The notes: generated from the letters alone by a model not told the origin. 64,000 bases of DNA from an uncultured bacterium (GCA_903824675.1 CAIJXV010000055.1:51071-115070); one strand, 5' to 3'; positions 53,853-63,637 are shown, counted from the first letter of the stretch. Translations and numbers: made by a program.

Positions 53853-55580
53853 TCATTCTCCGCCAGTCACTTCCAAAACGGCTTCCAACGACGTGACGCC
53901 TTCTCGAACTTTGGCCAAACCCACTTCCTTGAGCGTCGCCATTCCCTCCGCCCGTGCTTTTTCGCGGATTTCTCCGCTGGAGACATTTCGCAGGATCAAT
54001 TCTCGAATGCCATCGGTGACCGGAAGGACTTCCATGATGGCTCCCCGTCCCTTATATCCCCCATTATTGCATTTGGGGCATCCAACGGCTTTGAAAATGC
54101 GTTTCCCACGGAAGAAATCGGGATCGATCTTGTTGGTCTTCAGAATTTCAAACGGCAGATCGATTTCTTTTTTACAGGCGGGGCAGAGTTTGCGATATAA
54201 CCGTTGCGCCTGGGTCAGGATCATCGATGAGGCCAATAAAAAGGGTTCCGTTCCCATGTCGATCATCCGGGTGATGGCCCCTGCGGCATCATTGGTGTGC
54301 AGGGTGCTCAGCACCAAGTGCCCCGTCAAGGCCGCCTTGACCGCAATTTGGGCGGTTTCCCCGTCGCGGATTTCACCCACCAGGCAGATATCGGGATCCT
54401 GACGCAAAATAGAACGGAGGGCGGCGGCAAAAGTCAGGCCCACTTCGGTGCGGATTTGAACCTGGTTGATCCCTTCCAACTGGTATTCCACGGGGTCTTC
54501 GCAGGTAACGATATTCACGTCAGGGGTGTTGAGTTCCTGCAAACATGAATAGAGGGTGGTCGTTTTCCCGCTCCCGGTAGGACCGGTTACGAGGATGATC
54601 CCGTGAGGCTGTGTGATGGCATAGGCCATCGCCTTGGCCGCATTTTCGTCCAGGTTCAAGGCGGCGAGGTTGGGGGACAAGGTCGATTTGTCCAGTGTCC
54701 GCATGACGATTTTTTCGCCGTGAACAGTGGGCAGAATACTCACCCGGATATCGACTTCCTTGCCCAGCGCCTTGATCCGGAATCGACCGTCCTGCGGAAT
54801 CCGTCGTTCCGCGATATTCAGATCGGCCATGATCTTGATCCGGGAGATCACCGCATTCTGGTAGCTTTTGGGAGGACCGGGACGTTCCTGCAGGTCGCCA
54901 TCGATCCGATAGCGGACCCGGAAGGTTTTTTCCATCGGCTCAAGGTGGATATCGCTGGCCCGCGTGCGCAGGGCTTCGACCAGCATCATATTGACCATGC
55001 GGATAACCGGGGCGCCTTCCGCACTTTGAAGCATCTCTTCAAGGTTGACGTCTTCTTTTTTGTTTTCCTCGGTGCCGACCTCGACGTCGCCATCCATCTT
55101 CATGACATCTTCCATGTCGAGGCCGGTGTCCTTGGCGACACGGATACGGGAGAGATGTTCCCGAATCTCTTTTTCGGAGGCGACAACGGAAAAGATTTCA
55201 AGCCCGGTGGAAATACGGAATTCCTCGACCGCCATGATGTCGAAGGGATCGCCGAGCGCCACCGTAAGGCTTTTGCCGGTTTTACACAGGGGCAGAATCA
55301 CATGTTTGGCCATGAGATCGCGATTGATCGAGTCGACCAGGGCGGTATCGGGGCTGAAATGGATCAGCGAAATGGGAGGCATGTGCAGGTAATCCGCCAA
55401 CACCGCGGTCATGGCGGCAGGGGTGACGAGCTTGTTGTCGACCAGGAATTTTTCGATCCGGATATTTTTTTCCTGGGATTCAACCAAGGCGGTTTCTAGG
55501 GCGCTCTCGGTGATCGCCTTGCTTTGGACCAGAATATCCGCCAATTTATTGCTGAACGACTGGTTTTCCATAGGTTCCAT
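53853..55580 (-). CDS. pilB: PilB/GspE-type pilus assembly ATPase
   Basis: The 575-residue cytoplasmic ATPase has an N-terminal MshEN-like region (about 10-160). The catalytic part carries Walker A GPTGSGKT (333-340), the Asp box CEDPVEYQ (360-367), Walker B ICLVGEIRD (398-406) and the His box TLHTND (426-431). Two CxxC pairs (466-469 and 501-504) form the zinc site of GspE/PilB extension motors. No retraction ATPase (PilT) is present in this window. The start is uncertain, ATG at 55580 or 55571, as neither has a strong ribosome site. It precedes pilC and follows a GT-C glycosyltransferase gene by 82 bp. Confidence 0.95.
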   Translation of the reverse strand: MEPMENQSFSNKLADILVQSKAITESALETALVESQEKNIRIEKFLVDNKLVTPAAMTAVLADYLHMPPISLIHFSPDTALVDSINRDLMAKHVILPLCKTGKSLTVALGDPFDIMAVEEFRISTGLEIFSVVASEKEIREHLSRIRVAKDTGLDMEDVMKMDGDVEVGTEENKKEDVNLEEMLQSAEGAPVIRMVNMMLVEALRTRASDIHLEPMEKTFRVRYRIDGDLQERPGPPKSYQNAVISRIKIMADLNIAERRIPQDGRFRIKALGKEVDIRVSILPTVHGEKIVMRTLDKSTLSPNLAALNLDENAAKAMAYAITQPHGIILVTGPTGSGKTTTLYSCLQELNTPDVNIVTCEDPVEYQLEGINQVQIRTEVGLTFAAALRSILRQDPDICLVGEIRDGETAQIAVKAALTGHLVLSTLHTNDAAGAITRMIDMGTEPFLLASSMILTQAQRLYRKLCPACKKEIDLPFEILKTNKIDPDFFRGKRIFKAVGCPKCNNGGYKGRGAIMEVLPVTDGIRELILRNVSSGEIREKARAEGMATLKEVGLAKVREGVTSLEAVLEVTGGE

Positions 55581-55662
55581 TCAAGGCTGAGTATGACATT
55601 TGACGCAACCTTTGACGTTACCGTAACATACCCCGATGCGGTTTCCAAGTGGCAAAAAAGAT

Positions 55663-57363
55663 CTAGTGTCGTCGATGGAAGACCGCCAGCAGGTAATGAC
55701 AGTCAGGATGGGCATGCTCGAAAATTCGTTCCGCGCCGATTTGTGCCGCCCATCGTTCCGTCCAATGGGCGGTAGGGAGGAGGACCGGTGCCACAGGGGG
55801 GGAATAGTTTTTGTGGAAGGCCGGGGAGGAATGGATTTGTTCCTCGCAAACGGTCCAGAATCGAAAAACGGCGTTGGAGGGTGGTGGGGTGTACGGCTGA
55901 CCCGGTGTGGTTAGGATCAGGACGACATATTCGGGTTGGCGGTCGAGGACATATTGGGGGTCATAGGTCTTGTGCAGGAACCGGCCCGGGCTCTTGGCGA
56001 TAAATCGGTCGGTCAGTCCTGTGATGTCGAGGATGCTCAGGTTTGGGCAGTTGTACCCGATCAGGCCGATGTCCATCAAGGCGACGAGACTTCCCGGCGG
56101 GGGTGATTGGTCTTTCAGCCAATGAGCTAGTGCCCGATGTCCGGTACGATATCCTTCAGCACGGAGGGCTGTTTCGGCGCAAAGATCCCGCCGAATCTCG
56201 TCGGAGCGGGTGGCCTGGGCCAGGCAGAGACAGAGGGCGAGCAGTCCGATCCATCGGGCCGACGGGCCAAGAGGGCGATCCAGCAATAGACTCCACCCGG
56301 TGACGGCCCAAACAATGAGCAGCGGGACATAGGGTTGGACCATTCGCCAGCCAACCATCCAATCGGTGCCGGTGATCCAGGGAAGGCTGATTCCAGCGAA
56401 GATGAGGGCCGATAACGGCAGAACAAATCGGAGAGGGGGGCGGCGCAGAAGGTATCCCGCTCCCGCAAGGGCGACCCCGCCGAAGCCCATAATAGCGAAT
56501 AACGCACCCTGGTTGATATAACTGCCCGCGCTGCCTTTCCAGAATCCACCGGCTTTCGCATAAAAGGTATTGGGCAACCATTCGCCTTCATAGGTCCAGA
56601 CCCGGAACAGGAGTTGACCCGTAAAAAAGGCGGCTCCGATCAGGAGATTAATCAAACCGATCCGGAGGGTCGGCGGGTACCTGCGGAAGGCGAACAAAGA
56701 TTCCTGCCGGATGTTTTTGAGGACGGCCTGACCGGTGGCCAGAAGGCCAACACTCAGTTGGCCCAGGCTGAAAATTCCGAAAAGAAAAATACCCTCAGGA
56801 CGGGTGAGGATGGCCAGACCGAAAACCAGCCCCGAACCCTGCCATCGCTCCTGGTGGGTTTCCCGGATGGCCAGAATCACTCCCCATAAGAGAAGAAATC
56901 CCAATAAACTGGTTTCCAACCCGCTGGCGCAATTGACGGCATAGGCCGGATTGACCGCGAGCAAGCCGGCGCCGGCCAGTCCGGCCAATGCGGCCCGAAG
57001 CGGAGGATGACCCAAGTGGCGGAGAAGTTGGCGGATCAGGAAGAAAATTCCGAGTACGCTGCACCCGCCCCATATGATACTAAGTCCCTTTGCAATAGCC
57101 GGGGCTGTATCGGCTCCCGCCAGGCGGATGGCCACGGCCATGGCAGACATCAGTAGAAAATTGGTATAGCCTTCTACTTTTTCCCCGACATTGAAATAGG
57201 GTCCCCGTCCTTCTGCCCAATTTCGGCTGTGGCGCAGGGTGATATAGCTGTCGTCGTTGAGATAATGCCGGAACAGGTCGACTTGATAACTATAAAGGAT
57301 CAGCACGGCCAGCAAACCTGCCCCGATTGCCAGTTTCGCAGGCCGAATCCATTCGGAATTCAT
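55663..57363 (-). CDS. GT-C family membrane glycosyltransferase
   Basis: The 566-residue protein has about eleven hydrophobic segments. Its first loop, YLNDDSYITLRHSRNWAEG, followed by GPYFNVGEKVEGYTN, is typical of GT-C arabinofuranosyl/mannosyltransferase-like enzymes that use polyprenyl-phosphate sugars. The C-terminal 180 residues form an outer globular domain with YVLDRQPEYVVLIL. GAGGTAA precedes the ATG. It lies between the protein at 57384 and pilB on the same strand, so pilB and pilC may be read from the same transcript. A role in glycosylating pilus or surface proteins is plausible but unproven. Confidence 0.82.
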   Translation of the reverse strand: MNSEWIRPAKLAIGAGLLAVLILYSYQVDLFRHYLNDDSYITLRHSRNWAEGRGPYFNVGEKVEGYTNFLLMSAMAVAIRLAGADTAPAIAKGLSIIWGGCSVLGIFFLIRQLLRHLGHPPLRAALAGLAGAGLLAVNPAYAVNCASGLETSLLGFLLLWGVILAIRETHQERWQGSGLVFGLAILTRPEGIFLFGIFSLGQLSVGLLATGQAVLKNIRQESLFAFRRYPPTLRIGLINLLIGAAFFTGQLLFRVWTYEGEWLPNTFYAKAGGFWKGSAGSYINQGALFAIMGFGGVALAGAGYLLRRPPLRFVLPLSALIFAGISLPWITGTDWMVGWRMVQPYVPLLIVWAVTGWSLLLDRPLGPSARWIGLLALCLCLAQATRSDEIRRDLCAETALRAEGYRTGHRALAHWLKDQSPPPGSLVALMDIGLIGYNCPNLSILDITGLTDRFIAKSPGRFLHKTYDPQYVLDRQPEYVVLILTTPGQPYTPPPSNAVFRFWTVCEEQIHSSPAFHKNYSPPVAPVLLPTAHWTERWAAQIGAERIFEHAHPDCHYLLAVFHRRH

Positions 57364-57383
57364 CAGATTACCTCGGTTGCCAG

Positions 57384-58988
57384 TTATGCGTCCATGCGCA
57401 GAATCAGTCGCCCGGCTTCGGGAACCAGGCGGAGAGCGGTGTTCCCCGCTTCTTCGAAATGCCCCTGGAGACAGGTCCAGGTGTAGGCATAATCGGCCTG
57501 GCGATAAGTCAGGGTTTGGGGCTGAATCCGGCGCAGGGGGATTGCGATGCGGTCAGACCAGTTCATTTCCAACACCCAATGACGGGGTTGACGGGGAGAC
57601 TCCCGCCAGGCCACTTCCAGCGTGTTTTCCCGGCACTGCCATTCCAGGGTTTCGCCGTCGCCCGTTTCCCAATCAATTCGCAGGGAGTTGGCATCGAGTT
57701 CGGTCACCGCCAGGGGGCCGGACCCGGGATTGGGCAGGGGGTTTCCATCGGCACTGAGCCGGAGGCATCGCAGGCTGGCTCGGCAATCCGGTCCGCTCCA
57801 GTGATATCCATTGAGGAGCGGGAGGGTGTCGTAAAGGCAGTCGGCGGTCAGGCACACATTTTGCAGGTAGCGCTCGGGATAATTTTCATCGAAGCGATGG
57901 ATATCCCGGATGCTGAAAGCGCCATTTTCGCAGATCGCATTCAACCGGTAATGACGGGAATTATACCAGACCGATTGACGGGGTTGTCCCCGGAAATTAG
58001 ACAACGCGGTCAGGGCGGTGGCCGGGGTGGTGGCGAACCGGTTTTTGAACCAGCGGCCTGACGTTTCGAGGGTTTCGACCCGCCAAGTTTTTCCATTGCC
58101 CTCGGCTACGAGGGGGATCTGCAGCTGGAGTCCTGCGGCCATGGCTGGCCAGCCGAACGAATTCTCCTGCCCGACCTGCGTATAGGCGAACGCCAGGCTG
58201 GGATTGCTGAAATTTGTTTTAAAAAACCATCGGACCCAATCGGGGTTCCCGCCTCCGGGCGCACCGGTGCCTTCGGCATAAACGGGTTCGAGAGTGATGA
58301 CGTGCTGGTGGGTGGAGGGGTCGCCCGTCCACGCTTCCAATCCCGCATCGTATTGATCAATCGGGTCGCTGCCCAGCATTCGGAACAGAGGGAGGGGGAT
58401 CTGAGCCTTCGCTGTTTGGGCCGGCATGAAACCATTTTTCCGGCTCGGATAAAAAGCCTGATTATAATACCCGCCCCAAAGACTATAGCCATCGGTACCC
58501 CATTGATCTTTACAGATGCATCCTGCCGACAAGTCGTACCGGTCGGCCAGATGAGCGAGCAGGGGGGCATCGAGCAACCAGGAGCCCACCGAGCGGGGAT
58601 AGCGACCGAGGACCGACTTGAAATCGGCCATAAACCGTTCGGCCATCCGTCGTCGTTCATCCGGGGCGTAACCGATGGGAAATCCCACGTGGCAGTGCCA
58701 GTCCCAGGGAAACCGGCCGCGCCAGGATGAACCGATGGCCTCCACCAAGGGTTGGACGACTTCAAACCAAATTCCGATTTCCTGCCGGTCATCCAATCCT
58801 TCCTTTAATAAGGCGATGATACGGGGATCCTGGAGGGCATCATATTGAATCAGCCAGGTGGCCGGTAGATGATGCGCTTGAATCAACCGGATTTGCTGGC
58901 GAATGGGTTCGAGCAGATCGATTCGGTTGTCGCGCGGTTCGACGGCCCGGATGAAATTAATGATATTGACAATACCTTGATGGGCCAT
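57384..58988 (-). CDS. uncharacterised protein, deacetylase/hydrolase-fold-like N-terminus
   Basis: The 534-residue product matches no family I can name with confidence. The N-terminal 300 residues (GIVNIINFIRAVEPR, DLLEPIRQQIRLIQAHHLPATWLIQYDAL, WDWHCHVGFPIGY, SVGSWLLDAPLL) look like an alpha/beta barrel related to NodB-type deacetylases or family GH57-like hydrolases. The C-terminal 230 residues are beta-rich. There is no signal peptide. It is 20 bases upstream of the GT-C gene, so it probably acts in the same glycan process. Confidence 0.7.
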   Translation of the reverse strand: MAHQGIVNIINFIRAVEPRDNRIDLLEPIRQQIRLIQAHHLPATWLIQYDALQDPRIIALLKEGLDDRQEIGIWFEVVQPLVEAIGSSWRGRFPWDWHCHVGFPIGYAPDERRRMAERFMADFKSVLGRYPRSVGSWLLDAPLLAHLADRYDLSAGCICKDQWGTDGYSLWGGYYNQAFYPSRKNGFMPAQTAKAQIPLPLFRMLGSDPIDQYDAGLEAWTGDPSTHQHVITLEPVYAEGTGAPGGGNPDWVRWFFKTNFSNPSLAFAYTQVGQENSFGWPAMAAGLQLQIPLVAEGNGKTWRVETLETSGRWFKNRFATTPATALTALSNFRGQPRQSVWYNSRHYRLNAICENGAFSIRDIHRFDENYPERYLQNVCLTADCLYDTLPLLNGYHWSGPDCRASLRCLRLSADGNPLPNPGSGPLAVTELDANSLRIDWETGDGETLEWQCRENTLEVAWRESPRQPRHWVLEMNWSDRIAIPLRRIQPQTLTYRQADYAYTWTCLQGHFEEAGNTALRLVPEAGRLILRMDA

Positions 58989-59051
58989 GGATGATCCTTA
59001 CCGGGGTTTTCATAGATCGGTATGAATTCCCTATGTATCTGAAAACGGGGA

Positions 59052-60437
59052 ATGTGGCAAGAAAGAGACGCAGGGCGCGACAACGTGAAGACGGTTGATT
59101 CATCTTTTTTTCGGCAGGCCAGTCGGCGAAAATTATCGCTGACGCAGGTGGTCGGAATTCTGATCTTGATCCTGGCGATCGGGTCGGCGATCGGTTTATG
59201 GAGTATGGTCCGGTTGTATCGGAACTCGCTGCATGCGACGACCGCCCAATCGGTTTTGGACTGGGGGCATTTGATGGCCCGGCAACTGGCGGAACAACCC
59301 GCTCTGCGTAACGGAGTTCCGGCGGGAGGCGTCGAATGGGATGATTTCGATCGGTGGGTTCAATCGCTTCGCCAGGTGGAGCCGGGACTCCAATACGTTT
59401 CAGTGGCCGAACAGGGACAATTGATTTATCGCCGGCAACCCGAATCGGCGGAACGGTCGGCTGTCCGTGTGCCCGATCAGCCGGTGATCGACCGTCGGCT
59501 GATCGCCCAGGGAACCGGGGTGGTACCGGTCATCACCTTCACCCTGACCGTAACAGGGGACGGGCATCCGGCGCGGACTCTGCAGATCGCCCTGCGTCGC
59601 GAAGTCATCACCCGCGAGGAATCGACCGCATCCGCCGCCCTTTCGGCTCTTTTCCGGATGTCGCTGTGGACCTTGCTCGGGGCATTCGGGGGTGCCGTAC
59701 TCCTGATCGCCTGGGCGATCCGGCGCGATTTGCGCCGACAGGAGGCCCGCCGGGAGGAGGAACATCTCGCTTTTGCCGGGATCTTGGCTGATGGTATTTT
59801 TCATGATGTCCGCAATCCCCTGTCCTCCCTGAAACTGGATCTCCAGATGATGGAACGGGAGATCGGTCGGGGGACTGAGTTACGCCCGGAACGACTGGCG
59901 GAACTCGAACGGCGTAGTCGGCGGACGATCGACCGGATTGATGTCATGATGGAGGAGTTTCTCCTCGCGGCCAAGCCGGATCGCCGGGAACCTGAACCGC
60001 TCGATTTGAACGGGTGCGTGCGTGAAGCCGTGGACCTGGTTCAGCCCCATTTCGAGAAAGGGGGCTTGCGGTTGGACCTCAGGTTATCCTCTGAACCGCT
60101 GACGGTGAGCGGTTTTCCATTGGCTTTAAAGCGAGCGATCGTTAATATTCTAGTTAATGCCCGACAGGCGGCCCCGGAGGGGGGGACGGTAACCGTCCGA
60201 TCCTCCCGGATTCCCGAAGGTGCCTGCCTGGAAGTGGAGGATGACGGTGCCGGAATTCCCCTGCCGATCCGGAATCGGGTTTTTGACTGGTTTTTCAGTG
60301 GACGTCCGGGAGGAACCGGACTAGGATTAAGCCTCGCCCGAGCGGCTGTAGGGAAGAGCGGCGGAACGATCCGGATCGAGGATCGCGCACCGCGGGGGAC
60401 CCGGGTGCGAATCATTCTGCCGATGCGACGGGAATGA
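59052..60437 (+). CDS. membrane sensor histidine kinase
   Basis: This 461-residue kinase has two membrane helices (about 31-53 and 201-223) framing a 150-residue periplasmic sensor domain without a recognised fold. The H-box FHDVRNPLSSLKLDLQ is intact. The ATPase part has NILVNARQA (N-box), DDGAGIPL (G1) and GTGLGLSLARAAV (G2). It is therefore catalytically complete. The first ATG is weakly supported by GGGGA directly before it; a GTG at 59085 is an alternative. The sigma-54 regulator follows 24 bases later, so they form a two-component pair, PilS/PilR-like in position and logic. Confidence 0.88.
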   Translation: MWQERDAGRDNVKTVDSSFFRQASRRKLSLTQVVGILILILAIGSAIGLWSMVRLYRNSLHATTAQSVLDWGHLMARQLAEQPALRNGVPAGGVEWDDFDRWVQSLRQVEPGLQYVSVAEQGQLIYRRQPESAERSAVRVPDQPVIDRRLIAQGTGVVPVITFTLTVTGDGHPARTLQIALRREVITREESTASAALSALFRMSLWTLLGAFGGAVLLIAWAIRRDLRRQEARREEEHLAFAGILADGIFHDVRNPLSSLKLDLQMMEREIGRGTELRPERLAELERRSRRTIDRIDVMMEEFLLAAKPDRREPEPLDLNGCVREAVDLVQPHFEKGGLRLDLRLSSEPLTVSGFPLALKRAIVNILVNARQAAPEGGTVTVRSSRIPEGACLEVEDDGAGIPLPIRNRVFDWFFSGRPGGTGLGLSLARAAVGKSGGTIRIEDRAPRGTRVRIILPMRRE

Positions 60438-60461
60438 ATTTTTTTCCAAGGGACATGACCG

Positions 60462-61844
60462 ATGGACGCCAAAACAGCCCGAATCCTGGTGGTGGAGGAC
60501 GACCCCGATGGTCTGCGATCGGTGTCTGAAGCCATTGCTGACGCAGGTTATGAAGTTCTGCCGGCGACTTCCGTCGAGGACGCCTGGACTTGTTTCCGCC
60601 GGGAAAAACCGGATGTGGTGCTGACGGACCTCGTGCTCCCGGGCGCTGATGGATTGGATTTACTGGCCCGGATCCGCGCCACGTCGGATCCTGTTCCGGT
60701 TCTACTCATGACGGCTCACAGTTCCGTGGAGACCGCTGTGCAGGCGCTGAAAAATGGCGCCTATGACTATTTGGTCAAGCCGCTCGATCTCGACGATCTC
60801 CAGGCGCGGGTGTCCCGGGCGGTTGAGACGAGCCGGTTGCGGAACGAAAATACCGCTCTACACCGGGAGCTATCCGAGCGGTATGCCGCGCGGACCTTGG
60901 TGGCCGCCTCTTCCCGCATGCAGGATGTCCTGCGGAAAATCGAGGCGGTGGCGTCCACCGCTGTGACCGTGTTGATTACCGGGGAAAGCGGCGTGGGCAA
61001 GGAGTTGGTGGCGCGGGCGTTGCATGCGGATGGAGCGCGCGCACAGCGTCCCTTTGTCGCCCTGAACTGTGGCGCCTTCACCGAGACGCTTCTGGAGTCG
61101 GAATTGTTCGGGCATGAAAAAGGCGCTTTTACCGGCGCCGTGGCCCGACATCCCGGCGCTTTTGAAAGGGCCGATGGCGGAACGTTATTTCTCGACGAGA
61201 TCGGGCTGGCTCCGCGTCCGGTGCAAATCCGCTTGTTGCGCGCTTTGGAGGAGCGGGAGGTCCTGCGGGTGGGTGGGTTGGCTCCCGTACCCGTGGATGT
61301 ACGGGTGATCGCCGCCTCCAATCGCGATTTGCGCGAATTGGTCCGTACGGCTGTTTTCTTGCCGGATCTTCTCTATCGGCTCCAAGTGGTGACGATCGCC
61401 GTCCCGCCCCTGCGGGAACGTCCGGAGGATATCCGTCCCCTGGCGGAACGGTTCGCCGCGCAGGCCGTGCGGGACCACGGCCGGACGGTCGAGCGGCTGG
61501 CCCCGGATTATTTTGAAGCCCTGTCCGCCCATTCCTGGCCCGGGAATGTGCGTGAATTGCGCAACGTGGTGGAATCCTCGGTCATCCTGGCCCGCGGACC
61601 CATTCTGACTCGTGCGGACCTGGCTCTCGACTTGGCTGACGGGCATCCCTCGACGGGGGGAGATTCATGGCCGCCCCCGGGAATGACCCTGGCCCAAATC
61701 GAAAAAGAGGTCTTGCGCCGAAGCCTCGCCCGAACGGGCGCCAATCGCACACAGGTCGCACGGGAACTCGATGTGTCGCTTCGGACAGTCCAACGCAAAA
61801 TTCAGGAATATGGACTTTGCGAACGCAAGGAAGGTGAAGCATGA
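60462..61844 (+). CDS. NtrC-family sigma-54-dependent response regulator
   Basis: The 460-residue regulator has REC (1-120, phosphoacceptor D55, KPL at 106-108), a sigma-54 AAA+ domain (145-385) and a Fis-type HTH (NRTQVARELDVSLRTVQRKI, 428-447). The AAA+ core has Walker A GESGVGKE (174-181), intact GAFTGA (221-226), which contacts sigma-54, and Walker B TLFLDEI (241-247). The usual FRxDLYYRL arginine loop reads FLPDLLYRL (299-307), so one of the two conserved Arg is Leu. The gene follows the histidine kinase and overlaps the hybrid kinase by four bases. It is the only sigma-54 activator in the window and so the likely regulator of the four sigma-54 promoters. Confidence 0.93.
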   Translation: MDAKTARILVVEDDPDGLRSVSEAIADAGYEVLPATSVEDAWTCFRREKPDVVLTDLVLPGADGLDLLARIRATSDPVPVLLMTAHSSVETAVQALKNGAYDYLVKPLDLDDLQARVSRAVETSRLRNENTALHRELSERYAARTLVAASSRMQDVLRKIEAVASTAVTVLITGESGVGKELVARALHADGARAQRPFVALNCGAFTETLLESELFGHEKGAFTGAVARHPGAFERADGGTLFLDEIGLAPRPVQIRLLRALEEREVLRVGGLAPVPVDVRVIAASNRDLRELVRTAVFLPDLLYRLQVVTIAVPPLRERPEDIRPLAERFAAQAVRDHGRTVERLAPDYFEALSAHSWPGNVRELRNVVESSVILARGPILTRADLALDLADGHPSTGGDSWPPPGMTLAQIEKEVLRRSLARTGANRTQVARELDVSLRTVQRKIQEYGLCERKEGEA

Positions 61845-63637
61845 AATTCAAGATTAAAGCCGGCATGCAATTCAGCGCTATTTTTGCGCCGTTATTGGCC
61901 CTCATGGTGGGGATGGCTCTGTTCCTGCGGCCCGACCGTCTCGTGGAAACCGACACCCGTTTGCGTCTGGTCCGGTTGGGGATCAATGAATTGATCGAGA
62001 TGGAGGCCGCCGGCCGTCGGGCCCTGAATTCACCGGATCCGATTCTTTTTGAAGCCTGGGACCGGCAATATCGGGCGGTCGGCCGGGTGTTGAGCAATCA
62101 GGCGACGGATCGGGATGTGGAAAAATCGATCATCGAAGTTTTGATCGCACGCCATGCCGCTCTGCGGACAACCTTTGAGCAACTGGCGGATTGGACCCGG
62201 CACCCGGTTTCCACCCGGGATGCCGCGCAAGGGATTCATCTGGAAGAGGAATTGTTGCGTCAATACCGGGAAATTTTCGCCGGCCTGCTGAGTCTGATCG
62301 AAATCAACCAGCATCATCTGGCCGTGGCCCAACAGACTTTGGATGCCATCGTCATTTTGTTTACCGCTCTGATGGCTTTGATCTTGGCTGGACTGGCCTA
62401 TGCCGGGGTCCGGGCCGAATTGCTCCGGCGAAACCAGATGGCTCGGGAATTGGAACAAAACAATATGCTGCTGTCCGACGCCTTTGTCCGTTTGCGGCGG
62501 GCGGAACAGGGGTTCCACCAGGAACGCCTGCAACTTCTACGCAAATTGATGCAAGGGGTTATTCAGGAAGTCCGTGCTCATCTTCAACCGGTGATTCGGT
62601 CGGGCGAGACGCTCATGGAATATGCCAGTCATCTGGTAGAAGGTGACCGGACCCGCCAGGCGCTGGAAAATCTCATCGCTTCCGCCCGCGCGGCAAAGGC
62701 CACCCTGGATCGATTTGTTCAGGTGACCGAAGCGCCGTCTACGGCGATGCTTCGCAAATCGGTGGATCTCAATCGGGCGATGGAGGAGGCGTTGCGTGCG
62801 CACCAGGTATTGATCGATGCTTCCGCGCGCCGGGGATTCCCTGTTCGTATCGAGAAAACAATGGCACCCCTGTCGCCGGTAGACGGATCCGAAAGCGAAT
62901 GGCGTGAATCTCTGGCCCACTTGATACAAAATTCCCTGGAGGCCATGAACCAAGGCGGAGTTTTGACTCTGGAGACGTTTGAGGATGGGGATCAACGGGT
63001 GGGGTTCCGGGTGAGCGATACCGGACAAGGAATGTCAGATGCCGTGCGTCGCCACTGTTGTGAACCATTTTTTTCCACCAAGGAACAAGAGTCGGCCGGC
63101 TTGGGGTTAACGCTGATGGCGGGAACGGTCCGGCGGCATAACGGATCGGTCGAAATCGAAAGCCAATCGGGGAAGGGGACCCGGATCACGGTGCACCTGC
63201 CCCGGATCCAGGCGCTGGATCCTTCTCCCGGGGCCGCGTCGGAATTGTATAAATCGGGAATTCCCCCCAGTCGGATCCTGCTGGTGGATGACGAACCCTG
63301 GGTGCGTGAAGCCCTGCGTGAATTGCTGCTGGCCGATGGACACATGGTAACGGTGGCGGGGCAGGGAAATGAGGCCTTGTCCTTGTTCAAGAACGAGATC
63401 TTCGACCTGGTCATCACGGATCGGGCCATGCCCGGTATGGATGGTGAGTATCTGGCATCGGAGATCAAGCGCATCCGACCCCGGACGGCGGTGATTCTAC
63501 TGACCGGCTTGGGGGATATCATCCGCAATGCGGGGGTCACGTCTCGTAATGTCGAGGTCATTGTCAGCAAGCCGGTGACCCCGGATCAACTGCGTAAGGC
63601 CCTGGCCGATGCATTGCACGCCAGATCCGAAGGATGA
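61841..63637 (+). CDS. hybrid sensor kinase with degenerate H-box and C-terminal REC
   Basis: The 598-residue product has two membrane helices (about 8-29 and 168-190), a helical sensor region and a coiled coil. The HisKA-like segment reads GVIQEVRAHLQPVI, with Gln at 242 where the phosphoacceptor His of HEIRNPL normally lies. The HATPase domain looks complete (HLIQNSLEAM, DTGQGM at 393-398, GLGLTLM at 420-426). The C-terminal REC (475-598) keeps D527 (VITDRAMPGMD). It overlaps the response regulator by ATGA, so it is co-translated with the kinase/regulator pair. It may act as a phosphatase, a decoy or a phosphate sink rather than as a kinase. Confidence 0.87.
   Translation: MKFKIKAGMQFSAIFAPLLALMVGMALFLRPDRLVETDTRLRLVRLGINELIEMEAAGRRALNSPDPILFEAWDRQYRAVGRVLSNQATDRDVEKSIIEVLIARHAALRTTFEQLADWTRHPVSTRDAAQGIHLEEELLRQYREIFAGLLSLIEINQHHLAVAQQTLDAIVILFTALMALILAGLAYAGVRAELLRRNQMARELEQNNMLLSDAFVRLRRAEQGFHQERLQLLRKLMQGVIQEVRAHLQPVIRSGETLMEYASHLVEGDRTRQALENLIASARAAKATLDRFVQVTEAPSTAMLRKSVDLNRAMEEALRAHQVLIDASARRGFPVRIEKTMAPLSPVDGSESEWRESLAHLIQNSLEAMNQGGVLTLETFEDGDQRVGFRVSDTGQGMSDAVRRHCCEPFFSTKEQESAGLGLTLMAGTVRRHNGSVEIESQSGKGTRITVHLPRIQALDPSPGAASELYKSGIPPSRILLVDDEPWVREALRELLLADGHMVTVAGQGNEALSLFKNEIFDLVITDRAMPGMDGEYLASEIKRIRPRTAVILLTGLGDIIRNAGVTSRNVEVIVSKPVTPDQLRKALADALHARSEG

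Noticed and set aside
55595..55640. Repeated TTTGACG and GTTACGGTAAC motif upstream of pilB as a promoter
   Set aside because: No sigma-54 spacing or sigma-70 pair could be matched; only the repeats themselves are visible, so no feature is called.
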